A stretch of 64,000 nt of DNA from Aphelocoma coerulescens (taxonomy: Eukaryota > Chordata > Aves > Passeriformes > Corvidae), in NCBI RefSeq assembly GCF_041296385.1, contig NC_091019.1, forward strand, positions 7,773,264-7,837,263, given 5' to 3'. The notes beneath the pieces are model-generated. The model saw nothing but the letters and a program-made list of their open reading frames with translations. It was not told the DNA's origin and made no database searches. Both the position numbers and the translations under genes were made by a program. Every line of letters starts with the position of its first letter. Positions within the stretch are counted from its first letter, which is position 1. Positions 8,565-22,075 of this stretch are shown piece after piece.

Positions 8565-9004
8565 TGAAAGGAGTAAGATGGATGTGTCTTTACAAACAGA
8601 CTGTGTGAATCCACTCTTAGACAAGGCTAGCATAGAGCAGTAACAGATAGGGAAGTAATAAAAGAAAGTATTAGTTTTAGAAACTGTTACTAATCAACAG
8701 AGACTGTTGCTCAGCCAAGGCCCTGTTAAATTCCTGAACCTAGAGCAAGGCAACAAAGGCTTAATAGAATTAGGAATAGTTTCTTCTTCCTCCTTTTCTA
8801 TACCAAAAGGGGGGTGCATATTACATGGGGGCATAGAGTAGGCAATTCAGGAAGTCTTTACCTCCTGAGTACCTCAGCCAAAGGGGAAAAGGAAGAGGGT
8901 GCTGGGGCCGGGAACTTGGCATAAAAAGGGAGCTGCATCCTACATCTGTTTGAGAGACCCCATGGGAAAAGCCCCATGGACTCTCCCTGTAGTCGAAGAA
9001 TGTT
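8565..9004 (+). mobile_element. Hybrid solo LTR (U2)
   Basis: Same junction as U1 (switch within 8883-8903). Differs from U1 by GTAATAAAAG in place of GTAATAGAAG near 8658. Confidence 0.9.
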
Positions 9005-9008
9005 ATAT

Positions 9009-9443
9009 CCTTCTCAGCGAGACGTACCGTCACATTTATGCACTCTCGCAGCTCCGTTGCCCACTTGCAGCAGCTGCTGCTACCGAAGCAAAAGGCTCCA
9101 GAAGTAAAAGCCACTGCTGGGCTGCACGTTCCCTCTGCCTCACGTAAAGCAGCAGAAACTGGCCGCTGCACTCTGTCCTTCCATTCTCTGCCGCACCTGC
9201 CACTGTCATCTCTGCGTCTCCAAGCATAAACCTGGGCACAAATGCTTTCCGGGGAAAGCTGGAAGAGAAATAGGTAGCAGCACAAGTAGCCAGTTTCTGC
9301 TGCTTTACGTGAGGCAGAGGGAACGTGCAGCCCAGCAGTGGCTTTTACTTCTGGAGCCTTTTGCTTCGGTAGCAGCAGCTGCTGCAAGTGGGCAACGGAG
9401 CTGCGAGAGTGCATAAATGTGACGGTACGTCTCGCTGAGAAGG
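9009..9443. repeat. Fold-back (U2)
   Basis: Arms 9009-9162 and 9290-9443. The spacer has no direct-orientation partner inside this unit because D1 is missing. Confidence 0.95.
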
Positions 9444-10747
9444 AAGCTGCCGAGCCGCAGCGTGTTGTGCTCAGTTTCGAGGCTCCTTGGAGGAGGGGGG
9501 TACTCGAAGAACGCCTTCTTTCTGGACGCGTCCTTCTGGGTGTGCTCAAGCTGCATGGAGTCGGCAGCACTGAAGGTTGAAGGACCTGTTTCTGGCCCGG
9601 TTGTGTGCTGGAGTGCAAGGGCTGCGCCTTCCTTTCTGAAGCAGCCAGAGCGTTCTCAGCTGAATCTGCTTGTGAAGCAGCTCTCGGCTGGACATTTGCA
9701 ATTCGCTCCACTGGCTACATGAAGCCGGTGCCCAGCTGCTTCGTTCTTCGCCGCCTGTGCTCCGGGCAGAACGGAAGCCCAGCGAGGGCTTGGAGCTTTG
9801 CCGCTCTTCCGCGTGAACACTGCACGCAGCCACGGTGTGCCGTGCACGGCTTTTGCTCAGCTCGACGTGCAATCATTGTCTTGCTGTTTCACAGATTCTA
9901 AACTATCCGTGTAGCTCTCGCTCAGCAAAATGCGTCAAGAGAGAAGCACTTGCTGGATTAGCCTTTCGCTGGCCAAGACTTTCAACACATCACCACAATG
10001 TGGGCGACAACGAGGAGAAAGGAAGAACATCTTTGCGTCCTGGCCCGTTCTTCTGTGCGAGATGCCTACCGGTGTCTTCGCTCCCTGCAAGGCTTTAAGG
10101 TGCACCATGGTACTTGGGAGTGAGAAGGCAGGTGCGGAGAGCACCGCGATCTGACAGCGCTGTGCAGGCTGTAAAGGAAAGAGGATTACCACTGGAATGG
10201 GCTGTAAATATAAGTTTGTATAGGGACGGGGGCAATCTTTGGGCAAGCTCGTTGACCTAAAACTCTTCTGTGTGCGAGACTTAGCTGAGAATGTTTTCGT
10301 TAAGATTCAGAGCACAACACAGACAGAATGTAGATCTACCTAGCACTGAGAGGGAAAGTGCATAGCCCAGGCGTCTTTCGGCAGAAGCAGCCGCCTGGAG
10401 GGTTGCGCTGCCGGCACTGTGCTCTCTGTGCGAGAAGTAGACGACTGTTCGACTCTGGCAGAATGAAAGCGCGACAAGGGTACTTAAGAGGGTGAACGAC
10501 GGCGCAGAGCACCGGGCTCGTGCATGCAGCATATAAGCTGAGAGAGGAGGGTAGCTGCCACTCGCCTACCTGCCGTATTCACATTAGCTTTGGGAAGGAG
10601 AAAGCTCAGCGACAGCTACTTTTAGCTGTGCTGCTACCTATTCCTCTTCCAGCCCTCCGCTGAAACAATATCGCTGAACTTTAGGCTTCGAGATTCAGAA
10701 AACACAGTGGTCAATGGGGCGGAGAAGGGAAGTGCAGAGTGCAGCAT
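9290..10747. repeat. Satellite monomer D2 (U2)
   Basis: Only full monomer in this unit; its first 154 bp are the right arm of the fold-back. Standard CACAGATTCTAAA form at about 9890. Confidence 0.87.
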
Positions 10748-11504
10748 GGGGTGGCTTTACGTGAAGCAAGGGGAAGGCGCAGCCCAGCATTGGCTTTTTC
10801 TTATAGTTCTTTTCTTCAGGAGAGTAGCTTGCAACCAAGATAGCTTGCAACCGAGCTGTGAGAGCCCACAATGGGATGGCATGTCTGTCAGAGAAGTAAG
10901 CTAGAGTGCTGCAGACTGCTGTGCACAGTTTTAATGCTGCTGTAACGTTTTTTTGAAACGTCTTCTGCCCTGACTTTCCCATCTCTGTGAGCTCTAGCTG
11001 CTTGAACCTGGGCACACCGAAGTTGTGTGGAAGTGATTGCACTGCGAGTATCAAGTGTTCCAGAGAAGAAGGAAAGTCAACAAATGCTTTCTCTCCTGGC
11101 ACATCTCTCAGTCCGAACTGCGGCTGGAAAAGCTGCACTGCAAGGGTGAACTTACCCACTTTGACAGAATGTGATGATGCTCTATATATATATTTGCGAA
11201 GGAAAATGCTGGTCACTGGTATGTTTTGCTTAGTTTACAGATTTTAGAGGGACTATGAAGGCCAACGCCTTGTTCTAGCATTTGTTCCCTGCGTGCAGAA
11301 GCAGCTGCTGGATGTTTGGAAGGGGTTTGGGATCCGCGAGAGGTGGAGAGATGGTACATAGAGCTTGAAGGAAAGTGCATAGCTCCAGGACCTTTGATGC
11401 AGTTCAATGGGTGCGAGTTACATGTTGAGCATTTTCATGATGGCACAGAAAAGGTTCTGAAAGAAAGAGGCCATGCTGGAACTGCCTTTACTTTTGCCGC
11501 TTAG
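10748..11504. repeat. Monomer D3 (U2)
   Basis: Marker base C at 10946. Confidence 0.65.
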
Positions 11505-12515
11505 AAACTGCACAGCCAACAATGAAAAGATTCCTCTTGCTTCCCCGCTATGCATAGGAACACATTCTTTTACGTCTCCAAGAGGCAGACTGCACAGCGG
11601 AGTTCTTCCACCAACTGCTCCCACACGACTGGGGCCGTGCCAATGAAGCACTTGGCTTTTTCCTGGGCACTGTCAGCACTCATCGCAACAACCACACGAT
11701 GGCACTGACGACTTGCCAAAGAAGGAAACGCACCTTTCGCTGCTCAAAACCACCCCAAGGGCAGAGGCAAGTTAGAAACGTCCCTGCACTCAAATCAACG
11801 GTGTCAGAACAAAAAGTTTTCCTGAATCTTCCCCTTCCAAGAGCAGACTCTTTTTTGCACCACACTCCAAGAGCCAGACAAACCTCTTTGCCCAAACAAA
11901 TCTTTTCTCTCTGGCAGAGTCCACCTACCAACTTGAAACCATCTGGCAAAAACAGAGCTCACAACAGTGCCAGCTGAGAAAGCTCTTGCTGCCTACAACT
12001 TCAACTGCACCCCTCAAACTAGCAGCGCACACGCTGCCCTCAGCACTTTCCTTCTCAGCTCTAGGTACCATCCTAAGCCTTCCCTCTCCCAGAGTCAGGA
12101 TCCAAAGACAACAGCACCAGGGACTGCTCACACACTAAAGGCACCAGGAAAAAAGGGTCACAAGCTTGGCCTTTGCATTCCTGCTGAAAGCTCAACAGCT
12201 CTAACCCAGAGAACTGTCTGTTGGGAAAAGCCTTTAAAATCCCTAAGAGCACCTCATGAGCGCATCCAAACCTGCTTTCCTTGCCAAAGAGAGCAACTAC
12301 AAGCCTATCTCCAAAGAAACAGCATCCCCTCCTCCAAAATACAACATATCCAGGGACTGATACACCTCTAGTATTGAATATGTCCAACAATTGCCCCTAC
12401 ACAGAAGGGGCCAGGAGAGAAATATCTCTCACTGGGCTATTCCTCCCCATGGTACCTTAACATCTGCTCCACCAACACTGGCTCTATGTCCTTACCTTCC
12501 CAAGGAAAGGCACTG
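11505..12515. repeat. Module A between U2 and U3
   Basis: Copy of the A/C-rich module; long TC form near 12425. Confidence 0.7.
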
Positions 12516-13850
12516 CAAGTCCCTTGGCCTTGCCTTGCCTTCAGTGCCTTGCCTAGTTTTTCCTAAGCTACCCTTGCTTTGCTTCCTTTGCCTACGTCTC
12601 GCACTACCTACAACTTGCTGGCTTTGCCCTGCCTACCACTCTTTACCTTGCCTTCCATGCAGGCAAGGCACTGCAAACCAAGTGCAGGCAATTGCAGGCA
12701 AGTCAAGCAAGAGGTAGGCAAGGCCAGAGCAGTGAGGGGGAAATAAATGGAGTGGTAGGCAAGAGAAGGCCCAGAAGTTAGAGGCAAGGCTTGCCTCTAG
12801 GAGGAAGGAAAGTCCACTGATGGGTAGGCCAGGCAGAAACAAGAAGGGCTCGGCAAGCCAAGGCCCTGGAGGAAAGCAGTAGGCAGGTCAAGGGTGTGGC
12901 ACGGGCATGCAAGGGAATGCAAGGCTACGGAGGGCTAGCAGGGCAAGGCAAGGAAACTGTTGCGTTGCCAAGGCAAGGCGAGGCAAGGCAGGTGAGAAGT
13001 ACATTCAAGGACTTCTGGTACACAAAAGTGGCTAGGCCCAACTGCTCTGTGTGGCCTTGATCCTGTGTGAGTCATCTCTAATCTGCACCTAAGAGACTTG
13101 AGCTACCTGCTTTCCTTTGTATGCAAAAGAACTCTCCTTCTGGTCCCGGAGCTCAAGGGCAAAATGTGAATTGCCCTTCCAAGATTCAAGACATGCAAAG
13201 ATTGGTCCCAGACAAAGGCTGCCCGTATAGATGAGTGTGGCAACATGTGTCCTTGCCTGGTCTTCCTCTCATGTGATCCTGAAACACCGGAGATACTTGA
13301 GAGCCTTGAGATTCCTAGGAGGAGCAGAAAGGGCAGGGCAAGGCCCAGAAATGTCATTGAAAAGGGGTCTTGAATTCCAGGTGGGGGAGGGGTGAGCAAG
13401 GTAATGGAAGGCAAGGGGTTCAAGGGCAAGGCAAGGCAAGTGGTGGCTTGGCGAGGTGAGGCAAGGCAATGAGGGTCCTAGAAGGAAAAGAAAAGGTAAG
13501 GCCAGACCTAGATGACTGTGAAAGGAAGTCAGGTGGGGGATGGGTGAGCAAGTCAATGCAAGGCAATGGAGAAAAGGCAGGTAGAGGGAAGGCTACAGAG
13601 GGGGCAGGAAGGAAATGCAAGGCATGGGGAAGCATGTGAGGAGTGGGTGCTGCCAGCCCGCTGGGACGGTGGGGGCAGGGCAGCTGAGAGTGGCATGGTA
13701 GGGATATGGAGGCGGGGGTTAGTGTGGGGGGGGGGGGGGGGGTGTGCAGCAGAGTGCAGGGTAAGTGCAGGTGTGTGTGTGCATATACGGGGGTTTTTTT
13801 CCAGGTGCTGTGCCAGGGGGAGCCGTCCCACCTCCAAGAAGGTGTGGGAG
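12516..13850. repeat. Module B (U3)
   Basis: Poly-G run of 17 at 13726-13742, GTGT context. Confidence 0.85.
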
Positions 13851-14290
13851 TGAAAGGAGTAAGATGGATGTGTCTTTACAAACAGACTGTGTGAATCCAC
13901 TCTTAGACAAGGCTAGCATAGAGCAGTAACAGATAGGGAAGTAATAAAAGAAAGTATTAGTTTTAGAAACTGTTACTAATCAACAGAGACTGTTGCTCAG
14001 CCAAGGCCCTGTTAAATTCCTGAACCTAGAGCAAGGCAACAAAGGCTTAATAGAATTAGGAATAGTTTCTTCTTCCTCCTTTTCTATACCAAAAGGGGGG
14101 TGCATATTACATGGGGGCATAGAGTAGGCAATTCAGGAAGTCTTTACCTCCTGAGTACCTCAGCCAAAGGGGAAAAGGAAGAGGGTGCTGGGGCCGGGAA
14201 CTTGGCATAAAAAGGGAGCTGCATCCTACATCTGTTTGAGAGACCCCATGGGAAAAGCCCCATGGACTCTCCCTGTAGTCGAAGAATGTT
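13851..14290 (+). mobile_element. Hybrid solo LTR (U3)
   Basis: Same junction as U2 (switch within 14169-14189) and the same TAAAAG variant. Confidence 0.9.
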
Positions 14291-14294
14291 ATAT

Positions 14295-14729
14295 CCTTCT
14301 CAGCGAGACGTACCGTCACATTTATGCACTCTCGCAGCTCCGTTGCCCACTTGCAGCAGCTGCTGCTACCGAAGCAAAAGGCTCCAGAAGTAAAAGCCAC
14401 TGCTGGGCTGCACGTTCCCTCTGCCTCACGTAAAGCAGCAGAAACTGGCCGCTGCACTCTGTCCTTCCATTCTCTGCCGCACCTGCCACTGTCATCTCTG
14501 CGTCTCCAAGCATAAACCTGGGCACAAATGCTTTCCGGGGAAAGCTGGAAGAGAAATAGGTAGCAGCACAAGTAGCCAGTTTCTGCTGCTTTACGTGAGG
14601 CAGAGGGAACGTGCAGCCCAGCAGTGGCTTTTACTTCTGGAGCCTTTTGCTTCGGTAGCAGCAGCTGCTGCAAGTGGGCAACGGAGCTGCGAGAGTGCAT
14701 AAATGTGACGGTACGTCTCGCTGAGAAGG
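14295..14729. repeat. Fold-back (U3)
   Basis: Arms 14295-14448 and 14576-14729; as in U2, the spacer is unpaired within the unit. Confidence 0.95.
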
Positions 14730-16033
14730 AAGCTGCCGAGCCGCAGCGTGTTGTGCTCAGTTTCGAGGCTCCTTGGAGGAGGGGGGTACTCGAAGAACGC
14801 CTTCTTTCTGGACGCGTCCTTCTGGGTGTGCTCAAGCTGCATGGAGTCGGCAGCACTGAAGGTTGAAGGACCTGTTTCTGGCCCGGTTGTGTGCTGGAGT
14901 GCAAGGGCTGCGCCTTCCTTTCTGAAGCAGCCAGAGCGTTCTCAGCTGAATCTGCTTGTGAAGCAGCTCTCGGCTGGACATTTGCAATTCGCTCCACTGG
15001 CTACATGAAGCCGGTGCCCAGCTGCTTCGTTCTTCGCCGCCTGTGCTCCGGGCAGAACGGAAGCCCAGCGAGGGCTTGGAGCTTTGCCGCTCTTCCGCGT
15101 GAACACTGCACGCAGCCACGGTGTGCCGTGCACGGCTTTTGCTCAGCTCGACGTGCAATCATTGTCTTGCTGTTTCACAGATTCTAAACTATCCGTGTAG
15201 CTCTCGCTCAGCAAAATGCGTCAAGAGAGAAGCACTTGCTGGATTAGCCTTTCGCTGGCCAAGACTTTCAACACATCACCACAATGTGGGCGACAACGAG
15301 GAGAAAGGAAGAACATCTTTGCGTCCTGGCCCGTTCTTCTGTGCGAGATGCCTACCGGTGTCTTCGCTCCCTGCAAGGCTTTAAGGTGCACCATGGTACT
15401 TGGGAGTGAGAAGGCAGGTGCGGAGAGCACCGCGATCTGACAGCGCTGTGCAGGCTGTAAAGGAAAGAGGATTACCACTGGAATGGGCTGTAAATATAAG
15501 TTTGTATAGGGACGGGGGCAATCTTTGGGCAAGCTCGTTGACCTAAAACTCTTCTGTGTGCGAGACTTAGCTGAGAATGTTTTCGTTAAGATTCAGAGCA
15601 CAACACAGACAGAATGTAGATCTACCTAGCACTGAGAGGGAAAGTGCATAGCCCAGGCGTCTTTCGGCAGAAGCAGCCGCCTGGAGGGTTGCGCTGCCGG
15701 CACTGTGCTCTCTGTGCGAGAAGTAGACGACTGTTCGACTCTGGCAGAATGAAAGCGCGACAAGGGTACTTAAGAGGGTGAACGACGGCGCAGAGCACCG
15801 GGCTCGTGCATGCAGCATATAAGCTGAGAGAGGAGGGTAGCTGCCACTCGCCTACCTGCCGTATTCACATTAGCTTTGGGAAGGAGAAAGCTCAGCGACA
15901 GCTACTTTTAGCTGTGCTGCTACCTATTCCTCTTCCAGCCCTCCGCTGAAACAATATCGCTGAACTTTAGGCTTCGAGATTCAGAAAACACAGTGGTCAA
16001 TGGGGCGGAGAAGGGAAGTGCAGAGTGCAGCAT
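14576..16033. repeat. Satellite monomer D2 (U3)
   Basis: As in U2. Confidence 0.87.
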
Positions 16034-16790
16034 GGGGTGGCTTTACGTGAAGCAAGGGGAAGGCGCAGCCCAGCATTGGCTTTTTCTTATAGTTCTTTTC
16101 TTCAGGAGAGTAGCTTGCAACCAAGATAGCTTGCAACCGAGCTGTGAGAGCCCACAATGGGATGGCATGTCTGTCAGAGAAGTAAGCTAGAGTGCTGCAG
16201 ACTGCTGTGCACAGTTTTAATGCTGCTGTAACGTTTTTTTGAAACGTCTTCTGCCCTGACTTTCCCATCTCTGTGAGCTCTAGCTGCTTGAACCTGGGCA
16301 CACCGAAGTTGTGTGGAAGTGATTGCACTGCGAGTATCAAGTGTTCCAGAGAAGAAGGAAAGTCAACAAATGCTTTCTCTCCTGGCACATCTCTCAGTCC
16401 GAACTGCGGCTGGAAAAGCTGCACTGCAAGGGTGAACTTACCCACTTTGACAGAATGTGATGATGCTCTATATATATATTTGCGAAGGAAAATGCTGGTC
16501 ACTGGTATGTTTTGCTTAGTTTACAGATTTTAGAGGGACTATGAAGGCCAACGCCTTGTTCTAGCATTTGTTCCCTGCGTGCAGAAGCAGCTGCTGGATG
16601 TTTGGAAGGGGTTTGGGATCCGCGAGAGGTGGAGAGATGGTACATAGAGCTTGAAGGAAAGTGCATAGCTCCAGGACCTTTGATGCAGTTCAATGGGTGC
16701 GAGTTACATGTTGAGCATTTTCATGATGGCACAGAAAAGGTTCTGAAAGAAAGAGGCCATGCTGGAACTGCCTTTACTTTTGCCGCTTAG
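16034..16790. repeat. Monomer D3 (U3)
   Basis: Marker base C at 16232. Confidence 0.65.
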
Positions 16791-17801
16791 AAACTGCACA
16801 GCCAACAATGAAAAGATTCCTCTTGCTTCCCCGCTATGCATAGGAACACATTCTTTTACGTCTCCAAGAGGCAGACTGCACAGCGGAGTTCTTCCACCAA
16901 CTGCTCCCACACGACTGGGGCCGTGCCAATGAAGCACTTGGCTTTTTCCTGGGCACTGTCAGCACTCATCGCAACAACCACACGATGGCACTGACGACTT
17001 GCCAAAGAAGGAAACGCACCTTTCGCTGCTCAAAACCACCCCAAGGGCAGAGGCAAGTTAGAAACGTCCCTGCACTCAAATCAACGGTGTCAGAACAAAA
17101 AGTTTTCCTGAATCTTCCCCTTCCAAGAGCAGACTCTTTTTTGCACCACACTCCAAGAGCCAGACAAACCTCTTTGCCCAAACAAATCTTTTCTCTCTGG
17201 CAGAGTCCACCTACCAACTTGAAACCATCTGGCAAAAACAGAGCTCACAACAGTGCCAGCTGAGAAAGCTCTTGCTGCCTACAACTTCAACTGCACCCCT
17301 CAAACTAGCAGCGCACACGCTGCCCTCAGCACTTTCCTTCTCAGCTCTAGGTACCATCCTAAGCCTTCCCTCTCCCAGAGTCAGGATCCAAAGACAACAG
17401 CACCAGGGACTGCTCACACACTAAAGGCACCAGGAAAAAAGGGTCACAAGCTTGGCCTTTGCATTCCTGCTGAAAGCTCAACAGCTCTAACCCAGAGAAC
17501 TGTCTGTTGGGAAAAGCCTTTAAAATCCCTAAGAGCACCTCATGAGCGCATCCAAACCTGCTTTCCTTGCCAAAGAGAGCAACTACAAGCCTATCTCCAA
17601 AGAAACAGCATCCCCTCCTCCAAAATACAACATATCCAGGGACTGATACACCTCTAGTATTGAATATGTCCAACAATTGCCCCTACACAGAAGGGGCCAG
17701 GAGAGAAATATCTCTCACTGGGCTATTCCTCCCCATGGTACCTTAACATCTGCTCCACCAACACTGGCTCTATGTCCTTACCTTCCCAAGGAAAGGCACT
17801 G
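16791..17801. repeat. Module A between U3 and U4
   Basis: Copy of the A/C-rich module; long TC form near 17711. Confidence 0.7.
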
Positions 17802-19135
17802 CAAGTCCCTTGGCCTTGCCTTGCCTTCAGTGCCTTGCCTAGTTTTTCCTAAGCTACCCTTGCTTTGCTTCCTTTGCCTACGTCTCGCACTACCTACAAC
17901 TTGCTGGCTTTGCCCTGCCTGCCACTCTTTACCTTGCCTTCCATGCAGGCAAGGCACTGCAAACCAAGTGCAGGCAATTGCAGGCAAGTCAAGCAAGAGG
18001 TAGGCAAGGCCAGAGCAGTGAGGGGGAAATAAATGGAGTGGTAGGCAAGAGAAGGCCCAGAAGTTAGAGGCAAGGCTTGCCTCTAGGAGGAAGGAAAGTC
18101 CACTGATGGGTAGGCCAGGCAGAAACAAGAAGGGCTCGGCAAGCCAAGGCCCTGGAGGAAAGCAGTAGGCAGGTCAAGGGTGTGGCACGGGCATGCAAGG
18201 GAATGCAAGGCTACGGAGGGCTAGCAGGGCAAGGCAAGGAAACTGTTGCGTTGCCAAGGCAAGGCGAGGCAAGGCAGGTGAGAAGTACATTCAAGGACTT
18301 CTGGTACACAAAAGTGGCTAGGCCCAACTGCTCTGTGTGGCCTTGATCCTGTGTGAGTCATCTCTAATCTGCACCTAAGAGACTTGAGCTACCTGCTTTC
18401 CTTTGTATGCAAAAGAACTCTCCTTCTGGTCCCGGAGCTCAAGGGCAAAATGTGAATTGCCCTTCCAAGATTCAAGACATGCAAAGATTGGTCCCAGACA
18501 AAGGCTGCCCGTATAGATGAGTGTGGCAACATGTGTCCTTGCCTGGTCTTCCTCTCATGTGATCCTGAAACACCGGAGATACTTGAGAGCCTTGAGATTC
18601 CTAGGAGGAGCAGAAAGGGCAGGGCAAGGCCCAGAAATGTCATTGAAAAGGGGTCTTGAATTCCAGGTGGGGGAGGGGTGAGCAAGGTAATGGAAGGCAA
18701 GGGGTTCAAGGGCAAGGCAAGGCAAGTGGTGGCTTGGCGAGGTGAGGCAAGGCAATGAGGGTCCTAGAAGGAAAAGAAAAGGTAAGGCCAGACCTAGATG
18801 ACTGTGAAAGGAAGTCAGGTGGGGGATGGGTGAGCAAGTCAATGCAAGGCAATGGAGAAAAGGCAGGTAGAGGGAAGGCTACAGAGGGGGCAGGAAGGAA
18901 ATGCAAGGCATGGGGAAGCATGTGAGGAGTGGGTGCTGCCAGCCCGCTGGGACGGTGGGGGCAGGGCAGCTGAGAGTGGCATGGTAGGGATATGGAGGCG
19001 GGGGTTAGTGTGGGGGGGGGGGGGGGGTGTGCAGCAGAGTGCAGGGTAAGTGCAGGTGTGTGTGTGCATATACGGGGGTTTTTTTCCAGGTGCTGTGCCA
19101 GGGGGAGCCGTCCCACCTCCAAGAAGGTGTGGGAG
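17802..19135. repeat. Module B (U4)
   Basis: Poly-G run of 16 at 19012-19027, GTGT context. Carries G at 17921 (A in most units), which removes a minus-strand stop and lengthens a frame there to 116 codons. Confidence 0.85.
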
Positions 19136-19575
19136 TGAAAGGAGTAAGATGGATGTGTCTTTACAAACAGACTGTGTGAATCCACTCTTAGACAAGGCTA
19201 GCATAGAGCAGTAACAGATAGGGAAGTAATAAAAGAAAGTATTAGTTTTAGAAACTGTTACTAATCAACAGAGACTGTTGCTCAGCCAAGGCCCTGTTAA
19301 ATTCCTGAACCTAGAGCAAGGCAACAAAGGCTTAATAGAATTAGGAATAGTTTCTTCTTCCTCCTTTTCTATACCAAAAGGGGGGTGCATATTACATGGG
19401 GGCATAGAGTAGGCAATTCAGGAAGTCTTTACCTCCTGAGTACCTCAGCCAAAGGGGAAAAGGAAGAGGGTGCTGGGGCCGGGAACTTGGCATAAAAAGG
19501 GAGCTGCATCCTACATCTGTTTGAGAGACCCCATGGGAAAAGCCCCATGGACTCTCCCTGTAGTCGAAGAATGTT
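19136..19575 (+). mobile_element. Hybrid solo LTR (U4)
   Basis: Same junction as U2 (switch within 19454-19474) and the same TAAAAG variant. Confidence 0.9.
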
Positions 19576-19579
19576 ATAT

Positions 19580-20014
19580 CCTTCTCAGCGAGACGTACCG
19601 TCACATTTATGCACTCTCGCAGCTCCGTTGCCCACTTGCAGCAGCTGCTGCTACCGAAGCAAAAGGCTCCAGAAGTAAAAGCCACTGCTGGGCTGCACGT
19701 TCCCTCTGCCTCACGTAAAGCAGCAGAAACTGGCCGCTGCACTCTGTCCTTCCATTCTCTGCCGCACCTGCCACTGTCATCTCTGCGTCTCCAAGCATAA
19801 ACCTGGGCACAAATGCTTTCCGGGGAAAGCTGGAAGAGAAATAGGTAGCAGCACAAGTAGCCAGTTTCTGCTGCTTTACGTGAAGCAGAGGGAACGTGCA
19901 GCCCAGCAGTGGCTTTTACTTCTGGAGCCTTTTGCTTCGGTAGCAGCAGCTGCTGCAAGTGGGCAACGGAGCTGCGAGAGTGCATAAATGTGACGGTACG
20001 TCTCGCTGAGAAGG
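19580..20014. repeat. Fold-back (U4)
   Basis: Arms 19580-19733 and 19861-20014, with one mismatch: A at 19884 where other right arms have G. Confidence 0.95.
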
Positions 20015-21318
20015 AAGCTGCCGAGCCGCAGCGTGTTGTGCTCAGTTTCGAGGCTCCTTGGAGGAGGGGGGTACTCGAAGAACGCCTTCTTTCTGGACGC
20101 GTCCTTCTGGGTGTGCTCAAGCTGCATGGAGTCGGCAGCACTGAAGGTTGAAGGACCTGTTTCTGGCCCGGTTGTGTGCTGGAGTGCAAGGGCTGCGCCT
20201 TCCTTTCTGAAGCAGCCAGAGCGTTCTCAGCTGAATCTGCTTGTGAAGCAGCTCTCGGCTGGACATTTGCAATTCGCTCCACTGGCTACATGAAGCCGGT
20301 GCCCAGCTGCTTCGTTCTTCGCCGCCTGTGCTCCGGGCAGAACGGAAGCCCAGCGAGGGCTTGGAGCTTTGCCGCTCTTCCGCGTGAACACTGCACGCAG
20401 CCACGGTGTGCCGTGCACGGCTTTTGCTCAGCTCGACGTGCAATCATTGTCTTGCTGTTTCACAGATTCTAAACTATCCGTGTAGCTCTCGCTCAGCAAA
20501 ATGCGTCAAGAGAGAAGCACTTGCTGGATTAGCCTTTCGCTGGCCAAGACTTTCAACACATCACCACAATGTGGGCGACAACGAGGAGAAAGGAAGAACA
20601 TCTTTGCGTCCTGGCCCGTTCTTCTGTGCGAGATGCCTACCGGTGTCTTCGCTCCCTGCAAGGCTTTAAGGTGCACCATGGTACTTGGGAGTGAGAAGGC
20701 AGGTGCGGAGAGCACCGCGATCTGACAGCGCTGTGCAGGCTGTAAAGGAAAGAGGATTACCACTGGAATGGGCTGTAAATATAAGTTTGTATAGGGACGG
20801 GGGCAATCTTTGGGCAAGCTCGTTGACCTAAAACTCTTCTGTGTGCGAGACTTAGCTGAGAATGTTTTCGTTAAGATTCAGAGCACAACACAGACAGAAT
20901 GTAGATCTACCTAGCACTGAGAGGGAAAGTGCATAGCCCAGGCGTCTTTCGGCAGAAGCAGCCGCCTGGAGGGTTGCGCTGCCGGCACTGTGCTCTCTGT
21001 GCGAGAAGTAGACGACTGTTCGACTCTGGCAGAATGAAAGCGCGACAAGGGTACTTAAGAGGGTGAACGACGGCGCAGAGCACCGGGCTCGTGCATGCAG
21101 CATATAAGCTGAGAGAGGAGGGTAGCTGCCACTCGCCTACCTGCCGTATTCACATTAGCTTTGGGAAGGAGAAAGCTCAGCGACAGCTACTTTTAGCTGT
21201 GCTGCTACCTATTCCTCTTCCAGCCCTCCGCTGAAACAATATCGCTGAACTTTAGGCTTCGAGATTCAGAAAACACAGTGGTCAATGGGGCGGAGAAGGG
21301 AAGTGCAGAGTGCAGCAT
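19861..21318. repeat. Satellite monomer D2 (U4)
   Basis: As in U2, with the stem-disrupting A at 19884. Confidence 0.87.
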
Positions 21319-22075
21319 GGGGTGGCTTTACGTGAAGCAAGGGGAAGGCGCAGCCCAGCATTGGCTTTTTCTTATAGTTCTTTTCTTCAGGAGAGTAGCT
21401 TGCAACCAAGATAGCTTGCAACCGAGCTGTGAGAGCCCACAATGGGATGGCATGTCTGTCAGAGAAGTAAGCTAGAGTGCTGCAGACTGCTGTGCACAGT
21501 TTTAATGCTGCTGTAACGTTTTTTTGAAACGTCTTCTGCCCTGACTTTCCCATCTCTGTGAGCTCTAGCTGCTTGAACCTGGGCACACCGAAGTTGTGTG
21601 GAAGTGATTGCACTGCGAGTATCAAGTGTTCCAGAGAAGAAGGAAAGTCAACAAATGCTTTCTCTCCTGGCACATCTCTCAGTCCGAACTGCGGCTGGAA
21701 AAGCTGCACTGCAAGGGTGAACTTACCCACTTTGACAGAATGTGATGATGCTCTATATATATATTTGCGAAGGAAAATGCTGGTCACTGGTATGTTTTGC
21801 TTAGTTTACAGATTTTAGAGGGACTATGAAGGCCAACGCCTTGTTCTAGCATTTGTTCCCTGCGTGCAGAAGCAGCTGCTGGATGTTTGGAAGGGGTTTG
21901 GGATCCGCGAGAGGTGGAGAGATGGTACATAGAGCTTGAAGGAAAGTGCATAGCTCCAGGACCTTTGATGCAGTTCAATGGGTGCGAGTTACATGTTGAG
22001 CATTTTCATGATGGCACAGAAAAGGTTCTGAAAGAAAGAGGCCATGCTGGAACTGCCTTTACTTTTGCCGCTTAG
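21319..22075. repeat. Monomer D3 (U4)
   Basis: Marker base C at 21517. Confidence 0.65.

Larger units (their letters stand above)
6750..12033. repeat. Unit U2 (5.28 kb: hybrid LTR, single D2 monomer)
   Basis: Shortest class: no env and no D1. The fold-back is retained, with its right arm formed by the start of D2. Confidence 0.95.
12034..17319. repeat. Unit U3 (5.29 kb: hybrid LTR, single D2 monomer)
   Basis: Same architecture as U2. The 2-bp length difference comes from the poly-G run (17 versus 15 G). Confidence 0.95.
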
